From: Gemmatimonadota bacterium
GTDB taxonomy: Bacteria > Gemmatimonadota > Gemmatimonadetes > Longimicrobiales > Gaopeijiaceae
Length of the DNA stretch: 64,000 nt
Direction: 5' to 3'
Assembly (NCBI GenBank): GCA_022827345.1
Contig: JAJDTB010000035.1
Span: 181,905-245,904 of the forward strand
Below, one piece after another: positions 7,811 to 15,324 of the stretch. How positions within the stretch are numbered: position 1 is the stretch's first letter; each line of letters starts with the position of its first letter. Both the position numbers and the translations under genes were made by a program. Below the pieces are notes generated by a model, which was given only the letters and a program-made list of their open reading frames with translations, was not told the origin of the DNA and ran no database searches.

Positions 7811-9906
7811 CCGTGAGCCGCCAGACCGCCCGCGGGGATCGCATTTCATTCCCCCACAAGGTCATCTACGGGATTGGCGGGTTCGTCAACAACCTCCTCG
7901 CCTCCGCAATCGGCGGGATGGCCATCATTCTCACGCTGGCTCTCGGCGTCAGTCCTGCGCTCGTCGGCCTGCTGGGGCTCTTCCCACGGATCTTCGACGC
8001 GATCACCGACCCTCTCGTGGGGTTCATTTCGGACAACACGAAGTCGCGGTGGGGACGCCGGCGGCCCTTCATCTTCGTCGGAGCGATCTTCACCGGAATC
8101 GTATTCGCCCTGCTCTGGCAGATCCCCGCGCCGGCACAGTTTCGCCTCAAGCTCGTGGACTACGGAGCGGACGGAGTCTACAGCGGCGTGCACGCAATCC
8201 GAGAGGAGACGGAAGCGGTGGGTGTCGCCCAGTCCATCCCCGGACGCATGGGAAGCGCCGAGCCGATGGACGATGTCGAACACGAGGTGGTCATCACCCC
8301 GCCCACACTGGTCACCGGACGGTGGGTCGGCATCGATGTCCCTCTGGCGAGCTTCGACCAGCTGACCTCGCGTGAACACCTCGCCCAGATCCTCATTTCA
8401 GGCGACCTGGAAAACGTCTACGTCGACAACATCTACCTCTACCGGGCCGACGCCGCCGCGGAGGCCCCGGCGCCTCCGGAGTCCTCGGACATGGAGGGAG
8501 CCACGGCTCCCACGACCGCCGCGCCCGCGCCCACGGCCGCTCCCGAAGACGTAATCTCGTTCTTCAGCGACGCCTACGATGACGTCCCCGTCGGGTATTT
8601 CTCCACGGACTGGGACCGCTCGGACGTGGAAGACGCCGTCGCGGGCGGAGACCCGGTAAAGCACTACTTCAACCTGCGCTTCGCGGGGATCGACTTCGGC
8701 GAGCAGACGGTCGACGCATCCGAAATGACGCATGTCCATCTCGACATCTGGACGCCGGACGAGACGGCCGAGGGCCGCAGCGACATGTACTACTTCTGGC
8801 ACTTCCTGATCGGGTCGCTGATCTTCTTCCTGGGCTACACCGTCTTCGCGACGCCGTGGGTCGCGCTCGGCTACGAGCTGACGCCGGACTACAACGAGCG
8901 GACGCGGCTGATGGGCGTGCAGAACTTCATCAGCAACTTCGCCTTCATCGTCGCGCCCTGGTTCCTCGTCATCATGACGAACCCGGACTGGTTCCGGAAC
9001 CAGATCGACGGCGCAAAGTTCCTCGCGTTGATGGTCTGCATCGCGACCATCGCCCTGGGCGTCCTGCCCGCTCTGTTGCTGCGGGAACGGGTGGCCCCCG
9101 CGCCGGCCGCCGCCGCGGACGAGGGCAAGGGTTTCGGGGCGAACGTGGCCGAGTTCCTGTCGGGTCTGCTGAAGACCGTCCGCTCGGGGCCGTTCCTGCT
9201 GCTGTGTCTGGCGACATTCCTGATCTTCAACAGCTTCATCATGATCTCGTCGTTTCAGATCTTCGTTTTCATCTACCATATCTCCGAGGGGAGCCAGGTG
9301 GACGGCGCCTGGCTTGCCGGCATCGTGGGCACGGTGGGGATCGTGGCAGGGTTCGGGGCGATCGTGATCGTCACCTGGCTGGGAACCAGGATCGGAAAAC
9401 GCAAGGCGTTCTTCGTGTCGACCGGGATTTCGATGCTGGGGTACGCGTTGAAATGGTTCTGCTACCGGCCCGACATGCCCATGCTGGCGCTCGTGCCTGC
9501 ACCGTTCCTGGCCTTCGGACTCAGCGGGCTCTTCACGCTCATGGGCTCGATGATCGCGGATGTCGTCGATCTGGACGAGCTCCAGAACATGGATGCCCGC
9601 GGAAACAGCGAGCGGCGGGAGGGAATGTTCGGCTCCATCTACTGGTGGGTGGTCAAGGTCGGCCAGGCGGTCGCTCTCGGCCTCGGCGGCTACCTCCTGG
9701 TCGCAACCGGGTTCGACATCGACCTGGGAGGCAACCAGGCGGCGGAGACGCTCGTGCAGATGCGCGCCTTCGACGCCTTCATCCCCTTGGTGGCGTCGGG
9801 TGTGGCCATCTGGGCGATTGCGAGATTCCCGATCACCGAGGAGATGGCGCGGGGGACTCGCGAGGAGCTGGAGCGGAGGAGGAGCGGCGGAGCGGTCCCG
9901 GCATAA
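7807..9906 (+). CDS. GPH/MFS glycoside:cation symporter with a circularly permuted carbohydrate-binding module in periplasmic loop 3-4
   Basis: The GTG at 7807 overlaps the GH16 stop (GTGA). GTG 7813 is an alternative. The 699-residue product starts as a standard GPH transporter: TM1-TM3 with the cytoplasmic loop motif RWGRRRP (about residues 81-87). After TM3 (ending near LLWQIPA) about 213 foreign residues (111-323; DNA 8137-8775) intervene before TM4 (YYFWHFLIGSLIFFLGY) and the next loop motif GYELTPDYNERTRLMG. The insert is the C-terminal half of a binding module like those of the lipoprotein gene starting at 3683 (QFRLKLVDYGADG to YVDNIYLYR), a Pro/Ala/Thr linker (about 214-247), and then the N-terminal half (EDVISFFSDAYDD to HLDIWTPDET). 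The ends match exactly where one complete module would be cut. By family topology the loop faces the periplasm. Substrate is probably laminari-oligosaccharides. Confidence 0.82.
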   Translation: MTVSRQTARGDRISFPHKVIYGIGGFVNNLLASAIGGMAIILTLALGVSPALVGLLGLFPRIFDAITDPLVGFISDNTKSRWGRRRPFIFVGAIFTGIVFALLWQIPAPAQFRLKLVDYGADGVYSGVHAIREETEAVGVAQSIPGRMGSAEPMDDVEHEVVITPPTLVTGRWVGIDVPLASFDQLTSREHLAQILISGDLENVYVDNIYLYRADAAAEAPAPPESSDMEGATAPTTAAPAPTAAPEDVISFFSDAYDDVPVGYFSTDWDRSDVEDAVAGGDPVKHYFNLRFAGIDFGEQTVDASEMTHVHLDIWTPDETAEGRSDMYYFWHFLIGSLIFFLGYTVFATPWVALGYELTPDYNERTRLMGVQNFISNFAFIVAPWFLVIMTNPDWFRNQIDGAKFLALMVCIATIALGVLPALLLRERVAPAPAAAADEGKGFGANVAEFLSGLLKTVRSGPFLLLCLATFLIFNSFIMISSFQIFVFIYHISEGSQVDGAWLAGIVGTVGIVAGFGAIVIVTWLGTRIGKRKAFFVSTGISMLGYALKWFCYRPDMPMLALVPAPFLAFGLSGLFTLMGSMIADVVDLDELQNMDARGNSERREGMFGSIYWWVVKVGQAVALGLGGYLLVATGFDIDLGGNQAAETLVQMRAFDAFIPLVASGVAIWAIARFPITEEMARGTREELERRRSGGAVPA
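8137..8775 (+). other. Inserted permuted carbohydrate-binding module within the transporter gene
   Basis: This in-frame segment interrupts an otherwise normal GPH transporter. It reads C-half, linker, N-half of the module family repeated in the lipoprotein gene starting at 3683. That order would result if one repeat period were excised from a tandem module array and inserted here. The DNA is clearly diverged from the two modules in that gene, which argues against a recent copy or simple assembly mixing of those exact modules. Confidence 0.75.
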
Positions 9907-9968
9907 GTCGGCTGCCGGCAGCGGTGGGCGACCCGGCGCGGGCAGCAGTCCGACGCCGTGCCCCGAAG

Positions 9969-11852
9969 CTACCTCGTCCGCAACCCGTGGCCGATCGGAA
10001 AGAGGATGCTCGCGCCGCCCGCCACCGATCCGTTTCGCCGCGGGTCTTCGCCGCTCGGCATTTCGGCAGGCCACGAACGCGGCAGCCGGCCCTGGAAGTC
10101 ATGGTCGCCGAACAGCACGTCCGCCAGGCCTGCCCCTTCCGAGCCCGGCAGCCACGCGGCCACGAACGCGGCCGACGCGGCCAACTCGGGGTTCACAACG
10201 AGAGGCCGCCCGGACACCAGGACCGTGACCACGGGGATGCCGCGGCCGGAGAGCGCCTGAATCGTGGCGACGTCTTCCGGGTGCAGCGCAGAGAGCTCCA
10301 GGGTGTTGCCGTATGGCTGAAGCGCGCCGGGTCCTGCGGGAACGTGATTGGCGCCCGGGCGAACGGGACCCGGTTCACGGATATCGCCCAGACCCTCGGC
10401 GTAGGGACGTTCGCCGATCACCACCACGGCAACGTCGAAGTCGTCCGGCGACGCGTCGGCTCCTCCGTCGGTCCGGTGCTCGGCGCGAGGTGCACGCGCC
10501 TGGATGCCCTCCCACACCGAGGTGCCTCCCTGGATCGCGTCGTTCCCGGACACGCCCTGCCATTCGACGGTGAAACCACCGCACTGCGCCCCGCGGTCGT
10601 GCGCATTCCGACCTGTCACGAGGATGCGGGCGTCCCTGTCCAGCGGCAGCGTCCCGGCTTCGTTCTTCAGCAGAACGAGCGACTTTCGCACCGCCTCGCG
10701 GGCGACCTCTCGGTGCTCGCGCGATCCGAAACTGCTCCCGTTGGCCCCGCGTCTGGCCCAGGGCCGGGGCCGGTCGAAGAGGCCGGCCGCGAATTTGACG
10801 CGCAGGATCCGCGTGACAGCATCGTCGATCCTCTGCATCGGCACGACGCCCCACTCCACCCGCTGCTTCAGCCCGCCGATGAAGTCCCGCCACGTTTCCG
10901 GCACCATGAACATGTCGATCCCGGCGTTCACCGCCATCGCGGCGGCCTCGGCGTAGTCCTCGGCGAGCGGGTCGATGCCGTTCCAGTCCGATACGACGAA
11001 TCCCCGCAGCCCCAACTCGCGCTTCAGCACCTCCTGAATCAGGTAGCGATGTGCGTGACACTTCTCGCCGTTCCAGCTGCTCAGCGACACCATCACCGTG
11101 AGCACGCCGGCATCGAGGGCGGGCAGGTACGGCGCAATATGGAGGCGTCGCAACTCCTCCTCGGCGGCCACCGTGTCGCCCTGGTCCACCCCGGCCAGGG
11201 TCCCGCCGTCGCCGACCCAGTGCTTGGCGCAGGCGATGACGCCACCGCGGCCGGGACGGTCGGGCCCGGTGCCGTTGCGCGCGCCCTGCAGCCCCCTCAC
11301 GATCCTGTCCGCGTACTCCGCCACGAGCGCCGGATCCTCCGAGTAGCTTTCGTAGGTGCGGCCCCAGCGCGGGTCACGCGCGACGGCCAGCGTGGGCGCG
11401 AAAGTCCAGTCCACACCCGTGGCCAGAACTTCCCGCGCGGTCACGCGCCCGATCCGTTCGATCAGGTCGGGATCGCGCATGGCGCCGAGCCCGATGTTGT
11501 GCGGGAAGATCGTGGCGCCCCGCACGTTGCCGTTTCCGTGAATCGCATCCACCCCGTACAGGAGCGGAATCGCCAGGTGGTCCTCGTCCTCCTCCATGGA
11601 GGCGGCCCAGTAGGCGTCGTTCATGGCGACCCAGTCCGCCGGGCGGTTGTCTCCCGGACACGAACCGCCGCCGCTCAGCACCGACCCGATGTGGTAGGCC
11701 TTGACCTCGGCCGGGCTGATATGCGCTCGCTCCGGCTGCGTCATCTGGCCGATCTTCTGGTCGAGGCTCATGCGCGCGAGCAACTCGCCAATCCGCGCTT
11801 CGATCTCCGAAGCCCTGGCGGGCCCCGCCTGCAGGTGCGCGGTCGCAGTCAT
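9969..11852 (-). CDS. GH3 beta-glucosidase / exo-beta-glucanase
   Basis: A 627-residue glycoside hydrolase family 3 protein with both domains: the TIM-barrel (LLYGVDAIHGNGN, KHWVGDGGT, nucleophile Asp289 in GFVVSDWNGID) and the alpha/beta sandwich (RKSLVLLKNEAGTLPL onward). The pattern resembles plant-like exo-1,3/1,4-beta-glucan hydrolases. The N-terminus MTATAHLQAGPA has no signal peptide, so it should act in the cytoplasm on oligosaccharides brought in by the transporter encoded at 7807. It lies 45 bp after the TIM-barrel/porin gene on the same strand and probably shares its operator-controlled promoter. It converges with the transporter gene. Confidence 0.9.
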   Translation of the reverse strand: MTATAHLQAGPARASEIEARIGELLARMSLDQKIGQMTQPERAHISPAEVKAYHIGSVLSGGGSCPGDNRPADWVAMNDAYWAASMEEDEDHLAIPLLYGVDAIHGNGNVRGATIFPHNIGLGAMRDPDLIERIGRVTAREVLATGVDWTFAPTLAVARDPRWGRTYESYSEDPALVAEYADRIVRGLQGARNGTGPDRPGRGGVIACAKHWVGDGGTLAGVDQGDTVAAEEELRRLHIAPYLPALDAGVLTVMVSLSSWNGEKCHAHRYLIQEVLKRELGLRGFVVSDWNGIDPLAEDYAEAAAMAVNAGIDMFMVPETWRDFIGGLKQRVEWGVVPMQRIDDAVTRILRVKFAAGLFDRPRPWARRGANGSSFGSREHREVAREAVRKSLVLLKNEAGTLPLDRDARILVTGRNAHDRGAQCGGFTVEWQGVSGNDAIQGGTSVWEGIQARAPRAEHRTDGGADASPDDFDVAVVVIGERPYAEGLGDIREPGPVRPGANHVPAGPGALQPYGNTLELSALHPEDVATIQALSGRGIPVVTVLVSGRPLVVNPELAASAAFVAAWLPGSEGAGLADVLFGDHDFQGRLPRSWPAEMPSGEDPRRNGSVAGGASILFPIGHGLRTR

Positions 11853-11897
11853 CGATCCGGGAGCTGAAATCGCGGGTTCACTCGAGCGCGGGCGCCG

Positions 11898-14800
11898 CTA
11901 CATCCCGATGTGCAGGTAGGTCCGGATCTCCCACTCCCGCCCGTTCTCGCCGCCGATGTCGGGGTTGCACTCCATTCTCCCGAAGTCGTCGGGCGAGAGC
12001 CCCGGGCAGTAGCGGGGCGAGTATTCGTTCAGCGTCCGCATCGCCGCGCGCACGCCGAAACGGGTCTGCGGCATGTCGAACCACTCCGGTGGTCCGAGCG
12101 TGTACGAGACATCGCCCACGAGCTGCAGCGGGAAGGTGTGGTTGAAGTCGCGGTGGTAGTCGTAGGGGCCCCAGTCGTTGATGCGCGCCATCGCCTGGAA
12201 CTTGATCGGGCCGCCGATCAGGCGCAGGTCGGCGCCCGCCCGGTTGATCACTCTCTCGTCGCTGCCGTTGGGTTCTCCCTTGCCCGCGTAGACGTTGGCG
12301 ATCATGCCCGCCGCGGCCGATCGTTTCGAGACCAGGCGCGCCTTCACCTCCCACAGGTCGCGCGCCGGGGGGGCGCCCGGGAACGCGAAGGTCGAGCGGC
12401 CGTCGGCGAAGATTCCGATACCGGCGTCCTGGGTGGTCGGGAAGCTGTAGTAGACGAAGCCGAACGAGGTCGCGAAGCGCGCGTCCTCGCGGTTGGCGCT
12501 GTCCCAGGTGTACATCCAGGTGGCGGGGGTCGGGTCGTAGGTGAAGAGGATCTCGGCGGCGCGGGTCTCGCGGTTGGCGCGGACCGCGAAGGGGTCGTCC
12601 AGGATGTTGCGGGGACGTCCCGGAGCGGGGGCGTCGGTCGGCACGGGGCCGACCAGGGGCTTCCGCCACATGAAGTTGGGCGCGACCTGCCAGTTACCCG
12701 AGGTGATCGCGAACCCGGTGATCACGTTGCGCTGGTTGCCGTGGCCGGTGTCCTTGAGCGTCCAGCCGGTGAAGGTCTGCGTCTGTGTGTAGCCGCCGTC
12801 GGCCACGAGGCCCATCGCGGCGCCTTGCAGGTACCAGCTCAGGCGCCCCCTCGTGAGCTCGATCTTGGCCTTCGCCCCAAGGGCGTCCGACGGCTTGATC
12901 TCGTCGTGCAGCACGCGGTAGTTGCCGGACGACCCGTCAACGATCTGGAAGGGCTGCCCCTCCTTGGTGCTCCCCGACCAGATGCCGCCGACGTCGACGA
13001 CCATGCTGCCGCGCGTCGCGGTCATGTGCAGCGTCGCCTTGCGGGTCGGCGGCAGCGGAATGGCGAACGAGCTGGCCGCCTTGCCGGCCGCCGCCAGGTC
13101 CTCCTGGTAGATGGCCGTGGTCTCGAAGGGCCCGATGTTGGTCTGGTACTTGGCCAGCACCGCCGGATTGGCGCCCCACCACAGCTCGGGCCCGATCGCG
13201 ATCTTCCAGCCGCTGAACGACCGCTTGCCGGTGATCTCCATCCCGACGGGCGCGACGCCGTTGTAGATGTCCATGTTGGGCCCGTAGTTCGCCTCGGGGT
13301 ACAGCCCGAAGAAGTCGCCTTCGTAGCCCCAGTGGTAGTGCCCGGTGCGGTAGAAGCCCTCGAGGTTGAACCAGCGGTCGTCCCACGAGAAGCTGGCGTT
13401 GTAGACCTTCAGCCGTTCGATGTCCTGCAGGGGGAAGGTCTCGCCGTTGTCCGCCTCGATGACGCGGGAGCGGCCCCGGTTCTCGTAGAAGAGTTCGTCG
13501 ATGGGGTTCTGCGGAACGTCGCCGAGGATGTTGAGGGAGACGTTCGCGACCATGTTCTGGACGGGCCGCGCCGCCAGGTCGGCGTAGAACGACTGCATCT
13601 TGTCGAAGCCACGGTGGCTCGGGAAGGAACGGTTCCGCTCGGGGGCTTCCGCGGGTGTGCTCACCAGGTGGCCGCCCGTGCTGAAGGTCTCCAGCTCGGC
13701 GCGGATCCCGCTGAGGTGCACGCGGTCGCGCGCGGTGGCCAGCAGGGCGGCCCGGTCGCCGAGCGCCTGCAGGCCGACGTTGGCCGGATGGATCGAGGCG
13801 AAGTGCTCCCGGATGGTCGCGATGTCCGTCCCCGGCCCGTACGGATCGAGCCGGTACGCCTCCTGCAGCGCATAGTAGGCGGCGCGCGGGTAGAGCTCGT
13901 AGAGGTTGTTGTGGTCGGTGGGACCCTTGGCGACGATCCCCCACCACTCCTCGTTCATGTTGTTGTCGCCCTCGACGAAATCCTCCGGATAGGCGTCGTT
14001 GGCCCACGAGGCATTCGTGTCCTGAATGTCCAGCCGGTCTTCCTGGCCGAACTTCCACCACCCGTCGGTCCACTGGAAGGTGAGGCCGCCGATCGAGTTT
14101 CCGACGCTGCCCTTTCCGGCCGACTCCTCGTAGATCTCGCGCCACTGCTCGATCAGGTACTTCGCCTGGGTGACCTGGTCCTCGCGCATGTTCTTCGCGT
14201 CCCAGACGTCCGCGCCGAACTCGGTGAACATCACGGGGCGGTCGAGCTTGTCATGCACTTCCTGGAAGAGGTCACGGAAGGAGATGCCGCGGTAGACGTT
14301 GGTGCCGAAGACGTCCAGGTCGGGGATCTCCTCGGCGATGATGTCGATGTACTGGAGGTCGCCGTTGGCCATCGCGATCGGGCGCGTGTCGTCCAGCTCC
14401 TTGATGCGCGCGGCCACGTCGCCGAAGAGCGAGTACATGTACCGCGCGCGCACGGCGTCCGCCTCGCCGGCGGGCAGGTCCTCGGTCTCGGCCGAGCTCC
14501 ATACCAGCCCGTAGTTGTTCTCGTTGCCGAGGAGCCACATCAGGACGCCGGGCGTGTCCTTGAAATCGTTCACCATCTCGTCGATCTCGCCCATCACCAC
14601 CGCGCGGGCCCGGGGATCGGAGTAGTCCGTGTTGGCGTTGAAGACGCCGCCCACGGTGACGCCGTAGCGTGCGACCGCATGGTTGAGGACCGTGTAGATC
14701 CCGTACTCCTCGTAGATGTGCCGCACCCACCTGGGCGTGATTCCGACATAGGCGCGGATCGCGTTCCCGCCCATCGCCCTGAGCAGCGACATCTCGCGGT

Positions 14801-15116
14801 CGAGCGCCGCCTCGATGATGTGGTCGGGCTCGGTCCAGAAGTTGTAGTTGTAGGTGGTCCCGCGGGGGAAGTAGTCCCAGTTGACGCCGAGCACCATGAT
14901 GTCCTCGCCGTCGACCTGGAGCCGGGTGCCCGAGTCGTCCTTCACCAGTTCGATGACGGGCATGTGGGGCTCGTCGTCCTGGGCGGTGGCTGGGGCGGGG
15001 GCAACGCCGAGCACCAGCGCCATTACGGCTGCTATGGACGCCAGCGCCAGCGGCGGCGGCAACGGGGCGGCGGGACCCATGGCGGCTCGGTGGATTTGAT
15101 CGCGGATCGCACTCAT
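11898..15116 (-). CDS. Clan GH-A (GH2-like) hydrolase fused to a probable outer-membrane beta-barrel
   Basis: The ATG at 15116 is chosen because it follows ggggaggag by seven bases and starts a signal peptide (cleavage near ATAQ, about residue 45). The longer open frame would run through the operator. The mature N-terminal ~370 residues form a TIM barrel like the GH2/GH5 clan: acid/base Glu199 in LLGNENN and nucleophile Glu299 in VMFTEFGAD. From about residue 470 to the end (1072) the sequence turns into alternating aromatic/polar strands with short turns (for example KIAIGPELWWGAN, GRLSWYLQGAAMGLVADGG, REWEIRTYLHIGM), typical of outer-membrane barrels. Such a protein could cut glucan at the outer surface and pass the products through its own pore. 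The barrel is inferred from sequence pattern only. The last residue is Met rather than the usual Phe. Confidence 0.7.
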   Translation of the reverse strand: MSAIRDQIHRAAMGPAAPLPPPLALASIAAVMALVLGVAPAPATAQDDEPHMPVIELVKDDSGTRLQVDGEDIMVLGVNWDYFPRGTTYNYNFWTEPDHIIEAALDREMSLLRAMGGNAIRAYVGITPRWVRHIYEEYGIYTVLNHAVARYGVTVGGVFNANTDYSDPRARAVVMGEIDEMVNDFKDTPGVLMWLLGNENNYGLVWSSAETEDLPAGEADAVRARYMYSLFGDVAARIKELDDTRPIAMANGDLQYIDIIAEEIPDLDVFGTNVYRGISFRDLFQEVHDKLDRPVMFTEFGADVWDAKNMREDQVTQAKYLIEQWREIYEESAGKGSVGNSIGGLTFQWTDGWWKFGQEDRLDIQDTNASWANDAYPEDFVEGDNNMNEEWWGIVAKGPTDHNNLYELYPRAAYYALQEAYRLDPYGPGTDIATIREHFASIHPANVGLQALGDRAALLATARDRVHLSGIRAELETFSTGGHLVSTPAEAPERNRSFPSHRGFDKMQSFYADLAARPVQNMVANVSLNILGDVPQNPIDELFYENRGRSRVIEADNGETFPLQDIERLKVYNASFSWDDRWFNLEGFYRTGHYHWGYEGDFFGLYPEANYGPNMDIYNGVAPVGMEITGKRSFSGWKIAIGPELWWGANPAVLAKYQTNIGPFETTAIYQEDLAAAGKAASSFAIPLPPTRKATLHMTATRGSMVVDVGGIWSGSTKEGQPFQIVDGSSGNYRVLHDEIKPSDALGAKAKIELTRGRLSWYLQGAAMGLVADGGYTQTQTFTGWTLKDTGHGNQRNVITGFAITSGNWQVAPNFMWRKPLVGPVPTDAPAPGRPRNILDDPFAVRANRETRAAEILFTYDPTPATWMYTWDSANREDARFATSFGFVYYSFPTTQDAGIGIFADGRSTFAFPGAPPARDLWEVKARLVSKRSAAAGMIANVYAGKGEPNGSDERVINRAGADLRLIGGPIKFQAMARINDWGPYDYHRDFNHTFPLQLVGDVSYTLGPPEWFDMPQTRFGVRAAMRTLNEYSPRYCPGLSPDDFGRMECNPDIGGENGREWEIRTYLHIGM

Positions 15117-15152
15117 GGCTGCACTCCTCCCCGGCGGAGCCGGGTCCCGGCT

Positions 15153-15202
15153 ACTTTGTTCGGTTGCCGAACAAAGTGCGGACGTTGGAGTGCGCGTGTC
15201 AA
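15153..15202 (-). promoter_or_regulatory. Second promoter/operator of the glucan regulon
   Basis: On the minus strand TTGACA (15197-15202) is followed after 18 bp by cactttg and the 25-bp palindrome at 15153-15177, with 11-bp perfect arms (ACTTTGTTCGG and CCGAACAAAGT) around three bases. It differs from the copy at 3582 only in the centre. It lies 36 bp upstream of the hydrolase-barrel start, so that gene and the GH3 gene are probably co-regulated with the lipoprotein gene starting at 3683. Confidence 0.8.
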
Positions 15203-15324
15203 GCTGGGCCGTGCCAAGGGTGGATGCACCGCGGTCCGAATGCAGCGGGGACTTGTTCCGCGGACTGCTTACATCGCGTCGCAAACGTGGTCGAAGATCG
15301 CGACCGCTGCCGAGCCAGCCCCCG

